Assembly: GCA_004556985.1 (NCBI GenBank)
Contig: SFFC01000008.1
Location: forward strand, 1-38,423
Length of the DNA: 38,423 bases
Source of the DNA: Clostridiales bacterium
Lineage (GTDB): Bacteria > Bacillota > Clostridia > Christensenellales > Aristaeellaceae
Direction of reading: 5' to 3'
Shown: positions 31,754-38,423 of the stretch, piece after piece
Numbering within the stretch: the stretch's first letter is position 1
Layout: each line of letters starts with the position of its first letter
Program-made: the position numbers and the translations under genes
Notes under the pieces: generated by a model
Database searches by the model: none
Told to the model about the DNA's origin: nothing
The model's input: only the letters and a program-made list of their open reading frames with translations

Positions 31754-31850
31754 ACATCGCCGGACTTGTCACCCGGCAAGGGAAGATCGGAAAACTCCGA
31801 TCTTTTTTTATGCCCGTTCGGGGGCGATTGGGCGAGAATGGGGCGGGAGT
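31709..31850 (+). repeat. tRNA-Val 3' repeat, copy A (att-like)
   Basis: This 142-base unit starts in the anticodon loop, and includes the tRNA 3' half and its terminator (AAGATCGGA/TCCGATCTT plus T-run at 31783-31809). It recurs at 34497-34638 with two differences (31754 and 31767) and in shortened form at 34700-34777. Confidence 0.92.
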
Positions 31851-31892
31851 TCAAGGAATTCCAGATTTCCATAAAACAGTTCTGGCGGATGA

Positions 31893-31922
31893 TTGACAGT
31901 ACTTTGGCATATGGAGTATAAT
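31893..31922 (+). promoter_or_regulatory. Promoter of the surface-protein gene
   Basis: Perfect TTGACA (31893-31898), 18-base spacer, perfect TATAAT (31917-31922). Confidence 0.85.
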
Positions 31923-31980
31923 AAACAAAATATCATTGTACGGATGAACAAGGGAAATCACGAAAGAGAGGAAGAAGAAA

Positions 31981-33543
31981 ATGAAATCTGAACGGGGAAC
32001 AAAGCACACGACGGTGTGGTTGCTGTGCATCCTGATGGCGCTGCTGTGTGCCGGTCAGGCGCTGGCCGATACGACAGCGTGCACCCACCCGAACATGGAA
32101 AGCTATTTCGAAAATCGGCAAGTACACTCCTTTACATATATCGGCAACGACAGGCACAGCTTCATTTGCGACGTGTATTTGTGCTATTCCTGCCCGACCT
32201 GCAACGCGAGTTGGGAGGAGCTTGTGGAGGACGACATCGAGTCGACAGGCAGGTGCCGCTACAACAAAGAGGGCGTATGTCAGAACTGCGGCGCAACCGG
32301 TGGCGTGTGCCAGCATCCCCAGGTGCTTGAGTATAAGGACATCGCCTCCGATTCCGTCAAGATCATCTCCAGCGACGACCAGGTTCACGTCTATACAGCT
32401 GACATCATTGCCTTTAATTACTGTCCGGAGTGCGGAACGCGCTGGAACGAGCGCGTGGTGAAAAAAGGCGCCCGATTCAGGGATACGCATGATCAGTGGT
32501 TCGTACCCGTGCAGGATGGCTCCATTTGTGAGCTGTGCGGCTATAAACAGAGCTGCTCACACGAGCACACAGAGAAGACGTCCTATGCACACAATGTCAA
32601 GAAGGTACTCCAAGCCAATGCCAAAACGCATACGCTGCTGTGCAACGGCTACGAGGAAACGTTCTGCACGGACTGCGGTCATGTGCTCAGCTCAAATGCA
32701 GTTGTCAACCTAGAGCTGACAGATGCACACTATTATCATGCGAACAGCGTATGCCGGGACTGCGGCTATCAGTCCACCTGCGCCCATAAGAGCCGCGAAT
32801 ACGTCCAGTGTTATGATACGGTGTATGATATTGAGATTCTGGACGGCGCAAACCACGCCTTCTTCGGCGATATGTGGGGGTGGTATGAGTGCTTGGACTG
32901 CGGCTATATCATCGACGAAACAAAGACTGCAGATGACGAGTATTTTATTGAGCAACATGTCTATGCGGGCGGCGATCACTGCGTCATCTGCGGTGCGAAG
33001 AAAGCCGCAGGCATACCTGAATCCTCTCAGTACGGTGTGATCATGACAGACAGCGATGCGTTGTCCGGCATGCAGGCGGTGACCGTTCCAACGATCATTT
33101 TCCCCGCCGGAACGGAAAACCCGCTGAATATGGCGCTCAAGGTCGAAGCATCTGACGTCGGCAATGAGAACAGTGTCACCTATGATGTTGCCTTGATCAA
33201 CAGCCAGGGCGAGAAGGTTGAACTGCCCGCCGGATGTATCCTTTGCTTCCCGTATCCGGAAGGGCTGGACAAAGACAGCATGCGTCCATACCGCATCACG
33301 ATTCGTCACTACTATGGCGAGAAGGATGTGGAAACATTCAGCACAGAAGATGGTACGATTGAACTGACAAAGCAGGGACTGTGTATCCGGGTTTCTTCGC
33401 TCAGTCCGTTCGTCATTGAATGGGAGGAACAACCCGAAGTCGATTTGCCCAAGACCGGCGACAACAGCCAAATTGCTCTGTGGTTTGCAATGCTTGCACT
33501 GGCAAGCGTAGCACTGACGACCCTTAAGCGCAAAACCGCATAA
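31981..33543 (+). CDS. LPXTG-anchored, cysteine-rich surface protein
   Basis: A 520-residue exported protein. It has a signal peptide (cleaved near ALAD, about 29), then about 330 residues with repeated cysteine pairs. CPTC, CPECG, CELCG, CTDCG, CRDCG, CLDCG and CVICG alternate with CTHP, CQHP, CSHEH and CAHK, so several zinc-ribbon-like or disulphide units are likely. A beta-rich region (about 350-480) follows. The C-terminus is a complete sortase signal: LPKTG at 489-493, a hydrophobic stretch and the basic tail KRK. It should be linked to the cell wall. The function is unknown; I do not recognise the family. Lower GC than the chromosome and its place in the tRNA island suggest acquisition. 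Promoter 31893 and terminator 33549 make it a single-gene unit. Confidence 0.8.
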   Translation: MKSERGTKHTTVWLLCILMALLCAGQALADTTACTHPNMESYFENRQVHSFTYIGNDRHSFICDVYLCYSCPTCNASWEELVEDDIESTGRCRYNKEGVCQNCGATGGVCQHPQVLEYKDIASDSVKIISSDDQVHVYTADIIAFNYCPECGTRWNERVVKKGARFRDTHDQWFVPVQDGSICELCGYKQSCSHEHTEKTSYAHNVKKVLQANAKTHTLLCNGYEETFCTDCGHVLSSNAVVNLELTDAHYYHANSVCRDCGYQSTCAHKSREYVQCYDTVYDIEILDGANHAFFGDMWGWYECLDCGYIIDETKTADDEYFIEQHVYAGGDHCVICGAKKAAGIPESSQYGVIMTDSDALSGMQAVTVPTIIFPAGTENPLNMALKVEASDVGNENSVTYDVALINSQGEKVELPAGCILCFPYPEGLDKDSMRPYRITIRHYYGEKDVETFSTEDGTIELTKQGLCIRVSSLSPFVIEWEEQPEVDLPKTGDNSQIALWFAMLALASVALTTLKRKTA

Positions 33544-33548
33544 GAATT

Positions 33549-33580
33549 GCCCTGTTTCCAGAAACGGAAGCAGGGCTTCT
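33549..33580 (+). terminator. Terminator of the surface-protein gene
   Basis: GCCCTGTTTCC and GGAAGCAGGGC pair over 11 positions (one wobble) around AGAAAC, then TTCTTT. Confidence 0.7.
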
Positions 33581-33587
33581 TTCGTGT

Positions 33588-34088
33588 TATCCACTTCAAA
33601 TCCTTGTACGCCGTCGGCTTGCTCAGCCCGCACACCCGCGCCAGTTCCGACACATTCATCTGTCCGGCACGAAAAGCGGCATAGTGCTTATGGAAAATGG
33701 CAGGGATGTCATCCTTTGTGGTGGGCCGCCGCCCGACGCGCTTTCCTTTTGCTTTGGCATTCTCCATACCGCTTTTCACGCGCGCTCTTATCATCGCTAA
33801 TTCCAACTGCGAAAACACACCAGCCATTTGGAGAAACGCTTCGCTCATGGGGTCGGTCTGTCCGTTCCGGCAATCAATCGTAATGCTTCCGACTATAACC
33901 AGCCGCAGATGCTTGGCTCGTATTATCTCTATCAGTTCGCACAACTGCTGTGTGCTTCTGGAAAGGCGGCTGACTTCTAGCGTGATAATGGTGTCGCCTT
34001 CCTTGGCGATATCCAGAAGCATTTGAAGTTGCTTCTTTGTCTTTGCGTCGCCGTGTTCGTATTCAAAGAAGCGTTTAATGCTCTTGAT
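33588..34088 (-). pseudogene. Serine recombinase (resolvase) remnant, N-terminus missing
   Basis: The minus strand encodes the middle and end of a resolvase/invertase. Visible parts are GDTIITLEVSRLSRST, then the long helix region AFLQMAGVFSQLELAMIRAR, KAKGKRVGRRP and an HTH with LARVCGLSKPTAYKDLKW. The N-terminal part with the catalytic serine (usual motif YxRVS) is absent. Upstream of about 34088 the frame is only the shadow of the WYL fragment on the other strand. Downstream the frame runs on into the surface-protein gene, so the C-terminus is not natural either. The remnant cannot be catalytically active. It probably belonged to the element that entered this tRNA site or to one nested in it. 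Confidence 0.75.
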
Positions 34089-34382
34089 ATGGCGAATTAC
34101 ACGAAATACACATTTTCGATGTTCGGCGGCGAGGTTCAAAATGTAGAACTGGTATTCCAGAACAGAATGATGGGCGCGGCGATGGATAGGTTTGGGCGCG
34201 ATATTGTGCCGATGCGAGTGGATGACAACCATTTCAGAATTGTTGTTCCTGTTGCTGTCAGTCAGCAGTTCTTTGCTTGGGTGTTTGGACTGGGAAAGGC
34301 TGTGCGGATTGCCGGGCCTGAAAGCGTAAAAGGGCAAATGAAAACCGCACTTGCGGACATCGCAGCGCGGTATGAGGAGTAG
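34089..34382 (+). pseudogene. WYL-family regulator, C-terminal fragment
   Basis: The 97 residues match only the C-terminal extension of WYL-domain regulators of Clostridia: YTFSMFGGEVQNVELVF, then DRFGRD, VAVSQQFFAWVFGLG and the end ALADIAARYEE. The N-terminal HTH and the WYL core are missing. No ribosome site precedes the ATG. Homology may extend a few codons upstream, across the break with the recombinase remnant near 34070. It is a leftover of a larger gene rather than a small functional protein. Confidence 0.7.
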
Positions 34383-34496
34383 GCATTGCTGGAGGCACAA
34401 TGCCGAAAATACATAAATCCATATAACTATTTCTGCGCGGTTGCTCCTGTTATTTTGGTGTTGGAAGACCGCCTCTGGCGGGCTTCCTGAGCGCGC

Positions 34497-34638
34497 TTGA
34501 CATCGTGGAGGTCGTAGGTTCGAGCCCTATCGACCCCACCAGCATCGCCGGACTAGTCACCCGGCAAGGGAAGATCGGAAAACTCCGATCTTTTTTTATG
34601 CCCGTTCGGGGGCGATTGGGCGAGAATGGGGCGGGAGT
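34497..34638 (+). repeat. tRNA-Val 3' repeat, copy B
   Basis: This copy matches 31709-31850 at 140 of 142 positions without gaps. It holds only the tRNA 3' half and the terminator (34571-34597), so it is not a working tRNA. The gap 34383-35040 contains copies B and C, a 19-base palindrome and the TRAP promoter, but no gene I can support. Confidence 0.92.
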
Positions 34639-34641
34639 GAA

Positions 34642-34660
34642 CAGGCCACAGTGTGGCCTG
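34642..34660. repeat. Perfect palindrome between repeat copies B and C
   Basis: CAGGCCACA-G-TGTGGCCTG, nine pairs around one base. It lies in the 61 bases that separate copies B and C and could be a protein-binding site or a recombination scar. Confidence 0.6.
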
Positions 34661-34699
34661 AGAGCCGCCCTGACCGAAGCGGCGTCGAGCCGCAAGAAA

Positions 34700-34777
34700 G
34701 AGCCCTATCGACCCCACCAGCATCGCCGGACTAGTTACCCGGCAAGGGAAGATCGGAAAACTCCGATCTTTTTTTAT
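34700..34777 (+). repeat. tRNA-Val 3' repeat, copy C (short)
   Basis: These 78 bases match 31734-31811 with three differences (at 31754, 31767 and 31770). Two of these are shared with copy B. It begins in the T-loop and ends just after the terminator T-run (34749-34775). Confidence 0.9.
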
Positions 34778-34943
34778 TTGCCGGAATCCCGCGTTGGAAC
34801 CGTCCGCACGGGCAGGACCCCGCCGAAGCGGAAGAAGCAGGCTCCTTAACAAATCCTTTACGAGAATACGATCTGACAAATCCGATGGAATCAAGAATAC
34901 TTTCTTTGTGTTGGAAAGAAGAGGGGAAATTTTGATTCAATCA

Positions 34944-35006
34944 TTGACAAAAATGCATAAATAGAATAAAATAATCTTAACATAACTGTGCCGGTGGTCG
35001 AACCGG
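34944..35006 (+). promoter_or_regulatory. Promoter and dyad of the TRAP operon
   Basis: TTGACA (34944-34949), 17-base spacer, TAAAAT (34967-34972). The dyad CCGGT-GGTCGA-ACCGG (34991-35006) lies 18 bases after the -10 box and may be an operator. No regulator gene is adjacent. Confidence 0.7.
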
Positions 35007-35040
35007 TATAGGACACAACCGACAAAAGGAGAGCTGTACC

Positions 35041-36060
35041 ATGAAGAAAATCTTCGCGCTGCTGCTTGCCTTCGCGCTGACGCTTTCCCTGAGCGTCTGC
35101 ATGGCGGAGGAAAACCCCGACGATTTCTATCTCGAGATCAAGTTCTCGAACGTGTTCCAGCCTACGGAGTGGAACTACAAGGCCTCTCAGAAGCTGGCCG
35201 ACATGATCACCGAGCGGACCGAGGGTCATATCTCGGTCACCTATTATGGCCAGAATGAGCTCGACTGCTACGGCGATTCCGTCACGCAGGCGGCCAACGG
35301 CTCGCTGTGGATGGGCCTTGAGGAGCCCTCCCTGTTCGCGGACTACGTCGGCGACGCCGCCGTGCTGATCGGCCCGATGCTCTACAGCAGCGACGACGAA
35401 TACAACTACATCATGGCCTCCGATGTCGTCGCGGACGTCATCGCCCGCCTCGCCGAGGAGAATATCCACATTCTGGATACGCATTATTCCTTCGGCTTCC
35501 GCTCCGTCGTCACCAACCGCGACATCACGAAGCCCGAGGATCTCGCCGGCGTGAAGCTGCGCGCGACCTCTTCCGCCATGTTCACCAAGACCGTCGAGTG
35601 CCTGGGCGCGATCCCGACCCCGATGTCCTTCACCGAGTGCCTCTCCGCCATCTCCTCCGGCGTCGTCGAGGGCTTTGAGGGCTCGACCTCCACGCTGGCC
35701 GGCGCGGGCGCGCCGTATGAGCTCGTCAAGAAGGTCGCGCTGACCAACCACCTGATTGCGACCCGCTGGCTGTTCATGCCGGAGAACGTCTATCAGTCCA
35801 TCCCCGAGAAGTGGCGCACGATCATCGACGAGTGCGCTGTCGAGTGCGGCAAGTGGGAGCAGGAGATGTGCGCTGCGGACGAGGATACCCAGAAGGCTAT
35901 GCTCGCCGAGCAGGGCGTCACCTGGAACGAGGTTGACCTCGACGCGTTTACTGCGGCCTGCGCGCCTGTCTATGACTGGATCGTCGAAGAGTACGGCGCG
36001 GATCCGGAGCTTAAGGACAAGCTGGTCGCTCTGATTCAGGAGTACCGTGCCTCCAAGTAA
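35041..36060 (+). CDS. dctP: TRAP transporter solute-binding protein (DctP type)
   Basis: A 339-residue DctP-family protein. A signal peptide (about 1-22, cleaved near CMAEE) is followed by the typical core. KPEDLAGVKLRATSS contains the conserved arginine that grips the ligand carboxylate, and GAIPTPMSFTECLSAISSGVVEGFEG comes next as the family block. The Cys before the cleavage site is preceded by Val, so it is not a lipobox. The partners DctQ and DctM follow. Ligands of such systems are usually organic acids or acidic sugars; which one is not shown. AGGAGAG lies ahead of the ATG. Confidence 0.9.
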   Translation: MKKIFALLLAFALTLSLSVCMAEENPDDFYLEIKFSNVFQPTEWNYKASQKLADMITERTEGHISVTYYGQNELDCYGDSVTQAANGSLWMGLEEPSLFADYVGDAAVLIGPMLYSSDDEYNYIMASDVVADVIARLAEENIHILDTHYSFGFRSVVTNRDITKPEDLAGVKLRATSSAMFTKTVECLGAIPTPMSFTECLSAISSGVVEGFEGSTSTLAGAGAPYELVKKVALTNHLIATRWLFMPENVYQSIPEKWRTIIDECAVECGKWEQEMCAADEDTQKAMLAEQGVTWNEVDLDAFTAACAPVYDWIVEEYGADPELKDKLVALIQEYRASK

Positions 36061-36083
36061 CCGCTTTCCCATGCGCTTTTGCA

Positions 36084-36148
36084 GGACTGCCCGGGGGCTT
36101 CTCCTCGGGCAGTCCGTCTTCCTGCTTCAAGCGGGCGGCTCCGCCCGC
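36084..36148 (+). terminator. Two stem-loops after dctP
   Basis: GGACTGCCCG/CGGGCAGTCC (36084-36115, ten pairs) and GCGGGC/GCCCGC (36131-36148) lie between dctP and dctQ. The T-rich tail after the first (GTCTTCCT) is weak. They are probably a partial terminator or mRNA protector. Confidence 0.6.
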
Positions 36149-36174
36149 CCGACGCTCTGTAAGGATGTATGCCG

Positions 36175-36714
36175 ATGAAAAAGAAGATTACGCCCAAGCT
36201 CATCTTTCAAAACCTTGACGCAATCATCACCGGTGTGACGCTTACGATCTGCGTGATTCTCGTCAATGCCAACGTGCTCATGCGATACTTCTTCAACAAT
36301 CCGATCCGCTGGGCGGAGGAGGTCGTAACCAGCCTGTTTGTCTGGACCGTTTTCATTGGCAGCGCATTCGCATACCGCAGGCATTCCCATCTGGGTGTTG
36401 ATATCCTCGTCAATCTGCTTCCGGGCAAGGCCAAGCCCGCCGTCAAGGCCATCGTCTCCGTGCTGGAGCTGCTCGTGCTGATCATGCTGACGGTCATCAG
36501 CTCGCAGTACGTCTATCATCTGATCGTTTCGCCCGCCGGAAAGATCAAAATCGTCATGACCGACATGCTGCGCGTGCCCAAGTGGTGGACAGGCATCGCC
36601 GTGCCGATCGGCTTCGGCCTTTCGACGATCTATTCCATCTACTTCATGGGCCAGAAGCTCTGCGCCGGTCTCAAGGAAAGGGCGCAGAAGAGGAAGGAGG
36701 GCGGAAACGCATGA
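36175..36714 (+). CDS. dctQ: TRAP transporter small permease (DctQ type)
   Basis: A 179-residue membrane protein with four hydrophobic segments and a basic N-terminus. The block YFFNNPIRWAEEV is typical of DctQ, as is the pattern SAFAYRRHSHLGVD. It supports the large subunit DctM in sodium-driven import of the DctP-bound solute. The ATG at 36175 has AAGGA 9 bases upstream; the in-frame ATG at 36169 is only 3 bases from it. Its stop overlaps the dctM start (ATGA), so the two are coupled. Confidence 0.88.
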   Translation: MKKKITPKLIFQNLDAIITGVTLTICVILVNANVLMRYFFNNPIRWAEEVVTSLFVWTVFIGSAFAYRRHSHLGVDILVNLLPGKAKPAVKAIVSVLELLVLIMLTVISSQYVYHLIVSPAGKIKIVMTDMLRVPKWWTGIAVPIGFGLSTIYSIYFMGQKLCAGLKERAQKRKEGGNA

Positions 36715-38021
36715 CGCTGGGCTTTCTGGATATCGTCCCGATCATTCTCGTGTTCGCCTTCTATTTCCTGGGCATGCCGATCGTGTATTCCCTCTTCGGC
36801 GCGACGTTTTTCTATTTCCTGTTCATTGATACGACCTCGGCCCCGTGGCTGATCCTGCAGAAGGTCATGAACTCCACGCAGTCGTTCTCGATGCTGGCGA
36901 TCCCGTTCTTCATCATGTCGGGTTCGGTCATGAATTTCGGCGGCATCAGCGACAAGCTGATGGACTTCTGCGAATGCGTCACAGGCCACATGCGCGGCGG
37001 TCTGGCGCAGGTTAACGTCCTGCTGAGCATGCTGATGGGCGGCTGCTCCGGCTCCGCAAACGCGGACTGCGCGATGCAGTCGAAGATGCTCGTGCCGGAG
37101 ATGGAGAAGCGCGGCTACTCGAAGGCCTTCTCCGCGGCCATCACGGCGGCCTCCTCAGCGGCGACGCCCGTCATTCCGCCCGGAGTCAACCTGATCGTCT
37201 TCACGCTGATCGCGCAGGCCTCGCTGGGCCGCACGTTTGCCGCGGGCTATATCCCGGGCTTCCTCATGTCCATCGCGATGATGATCACCGTGGCGATCAT
37301 CGCCAAGAAGCGCAACTATCCGACGACCCGCGACAAATTCCCGCCGGTCAGACATGTGCTCAAGCAGGCGTTCATCTCCTTCTGGGGGCTGTTCTTCCCG
37401 TTCGGCATCATTCTGGGCATGCGCTTTGGCATGTTCACGCCCTCCGAGGGCGGCGCGGTGGCCGTGCTCTACTGCTTCATCATCGGCCGGTTCGTCTACA
37501 GGAAGCTCAGCTTCCGCAAGCACTTCATCCCGATCCTGATGGACACGATTGCCGGCACGTCGAGCGTCGTGCTGATCATGGTCTCGGCGAACGTCTTCGG
37601 CAACTACATGTCCTGGGTCAATCTGCCCAAGATCGTCGCCAAGGCCGTGCTCGACCTGACGACGAACAAGTACATCTTCCTGATGCTGTGCAACGTGATC
37701 CTGCTGATCATGGGCATGTTCCTGGAGGGCGGCGCCGCGCTGATGATCATCACGCCGCTGCTGCTGCCGGTCGCCCTTCAGCTGGGCATCAACGTCTACC
37801 ACTTCGGCCTCGTCGCGCTGGTCAACATCATGATCGGCGGCATCACGCCTCCGTTCGGCTCCATGATGTTCACGACCTGCGGCATCACAGGCTGTAAGAT
37901 ATCGGACTTCCTCAAGGAGGTATGGCCGTTTATCGTCTGCCTGTTCGCGGTGCTGATGCTACTGACGTTCTGCCCGACGCTCATCACCTTCGTGCCTGAT
38001 CTGCTCTACGGGCCCGGCTGA
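36711..38021 (+). CDS. dctM: TRAP transporter large permease (DctM type)
   Basis: A 436-residue membrane protein with about 12 segments, the sodium-coupled channel subunit of the TRAP system. Family blocks are SMLAIPFFIMSGSVM near 60, the GGCSGSANAD stretch near 105, AASSAATPVIPPGV in the middle and GGITPPFGSMMFTTCGI near the end. AAGGAGG lies 8 bases before the ATG. A longer reading from 36582 is only the shadow of dctQ. The subunit completes a standard P-Q-M operon closed by the stem at 38036. Confidence 0.95.
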   Translation: MTLGFLDIVPIILVFAFYFLGMPIVYSLFGATFFYFLFIDTTSAPWLILQKVMNSTQSFSMLAIPFFIMSGSVMNFGGISDKLMDFCECVTGHMRGGLAQVNVLLSMLMGGCSGSANADCAMQSKMLVPEMEKRGYSKAFSAAITAASSAATPVIPPGVNLIVFTLIAQASLGRTFAAGYIPGFLMSIAMMITVAIIAKKRNYPTTRDKFPPVRHVLKQAFISFWGLFFPFGIILGMRFGMFTPSEGGAVAVLYCFIIGRFVYRKLSFRKHFIPILMDTIAGTSSVVLIMVSANVFGNYMSWVNLPKIVAKAVLDLTTNKYIFLMLCNVILLIMGMFLEGGAALMIITPLLLPVALQLGINVYHFGLVALVNIMIGGITPPFGSMMFTTCGITGCKISDFLKEVWPFIVCLFAVLMLLTFCPTLITFVPDLLYGPG

Positions 38022-38035
38022 TTGGACGCATAAGC

Positions 38036-38062
38036 GCCCGGGAGGCTTGCCTTCCGGGCCTT
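38036..38062 (+). terminator. Terminator of the TRAP operon
   Basis: GCCCGGGAGG-CTTG-CCTTCCGGGC (ten pairs, one wobble) followed by CTTTCATTTCTTT. Confidence 0.8.
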
Positions 38063-38088
38063 TCATTTCTTTGACAGGAGCATTTGCC

Positions 38089-38423
38089 ATGGATTACAGC
38101 GTCACCATGCACCACGACGAGAAGAGCCTGGAGGCCCTCGCGCACATGCAGTATGACCTCTTCTGCCGAGGCAACCGGATTGCCCGCTCCATGATCAGCG
38201 TGATCGCAGTCTTTGCGGGCATCGTCCGCTTTCAGGATTGGTGGGGCATCCTGCTGGTCGCCTATGGCTGCTATCTGGTCACGAGCACCTACAGCTCCGC
38301 CAACCACACCGCGCACAAACTCGCCAAACAGATCCGGGATTCGGGCATGCCTTTTCCCGCGTCGCGCTACACGTTCGGCGAGCGGGTGATGCAGATCGAC
38401 GCGCTGGAGGGCGGCGGGGAGTC
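38089..38423 (+). CDS. YcxB-like membrane protein, N-terminal part (cut by window edge)
   Basis: The first 111 codons are visible and the gene runs off the window. AGGAG lies 8 bases before the ATG. The layout is a short polar start, two close hydrophobic segments (about 31-62), and a polar part ending in RYTFGERVMQI, as in YcxB-like proteins of Firmicutes. These are small membrane proteins of unknown role. The match rests on layout more than on motifs, so another small two-helix membrane protein is possible. Confidence 0.55.
   Translation, partial: MDYSVTMHHDEKSLEALAHMQYDLFCRGNRIARSMISVIAVFAGIVRFQDWWGILLVAYGCYLVTSTYSSANHTAHKLAKQIRDSGMPFPASRYTFGERVMQIDALEGGGE

Larger units (their letters stand above)
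31709..34496. mobile_element. Probable tRNA-Val-integrated element, about 2.8 kb, degraded
   Basis: The segment between repeat copies A and B is 2788 bases long, AT-richer than its surroundings, and flanked by a duplicated tRNA 3' half, the usual trace of site-specific integration. It holds one intact gene (LPXTG surface protein) and remnants of a serine recombinase and a WYL regulator. No intact integrase is present, so it cannot move by itself. Confidence 0.7.

Noticed and set aside
34089..34400. N-terminal 100 residues of the recombinase frame as part of the protein
   Set aside because: Residues before about IKSIKRFF show no resolvase features and lie opposite the WYL fragment; they are shadow coding.
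34497..34570. Copies B and C as further tRNA genes
   Set aside because: Both lack the 5' acceptor strand and the D-arm, so they cannot fold as tRNAs.
34505..34849. Small plus-strand ORF crossing repeat copies B and C, and overlapping minus-strand ORFs
   Set aside because: The predicted peptides are translations of tRNA fragments and terminators, repeated because the DNA is repeated. There is no ribosome site.
1..38423. CRISPR array or anti-phage defence island
   Set aside because: No regularly spaced direct repeats and no cas, restriction or known defence genes were found. The only direct repeats are the tRNA-Val copies and short operator-like motifs.

Overview
The window looks like a chromosome segment of a GC-rich, Gram-positive, probably gut-dwelling Clostridia-type bacterium. 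The signs are a CD1247-type zinc-ribbon protein, a YhcN/YlaJ-type spore lipoprotein, SH3-VanW envelope proteins, an LPXTG surface protein, strong GGAGG ribosome sites, and many genes for dietary and host glycans. Genus and species cannot be told from this sequence.

Layout. 1-1118: right part of an IS3-family (IS150-like) element with a -1 frameshift site. 1173-1913 (-): PHP-domain hydrolase. 2037-8301: a fructosamine (Amadori product) operon in the same order as Bacillus subtilis frlB-O-N-M-D plus frlR, with an ABC importer that lacks its own ATPase. 8372-13557: an FrlR paralogue and a second ABC importer (binding protein, fused double permease, ATPase) whose substrate is not evident. 13694-22694: housekeeping and envelope genes: efp, CD1247-type protein, two SH3-VanW proteins, surE, an RpiR regulator, an HI0933-type flavoprotein, a nucleoside kinase and a spore lipoprotein. 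22774-25067: an Lrp regulator facing a secreted FMN-binding protein with two unusual repeats that each carry a flavin-attachment-like motif. 25299-27972 (-): cutC, glycosylasparaginase and a ROK sugar kinase. Divergent from these, 28055-31584: malQ and an intracellular GH29 fucosidase, separated by an array of small RNA hairpins. 31677-31753: tRNA-Val(GAC), whose 3' half and terminator are repeated twice downstream (34497, 34700). The repeats bracket an AT-richer 2.8-kb insertion that carries an LPXTG, cysteine-rich surface protein and broken recombinase and WYL-regulator genes. 34944-38062: a TRAP transporter operon. 38089-end: start of a YcxB-like membrane protein.

How it fits together. Most of the window is about importing and using small carbon and nitrogen compounds: glycated amino acids (frl), an unknown solute (second ABC system), probable organic acids (TRAP), alpha-glucans (malQ), and fucosylated or asparagine-linked glycan fragments (GH29, glycosylasparaginase, ROK kinase). 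Three regulatory themes recur. Strong hairpins sit directly after every solute-binding-protein gene. Perfect 5-4-5 dyads lie just downstream of the -10 boxes of the frl operon and of the second transporter. One leader holds a ribosome site inside an almost perfect stem.

The points most worth a second look are the multi-flavin-motif secreted protein, the triple tRNA-Val repeat island with its surface protein, the hidden ribosome site before the spore lipoprotein, the hairpin array before the fucosidase, and the possible sharing of one ATPase by two importers.
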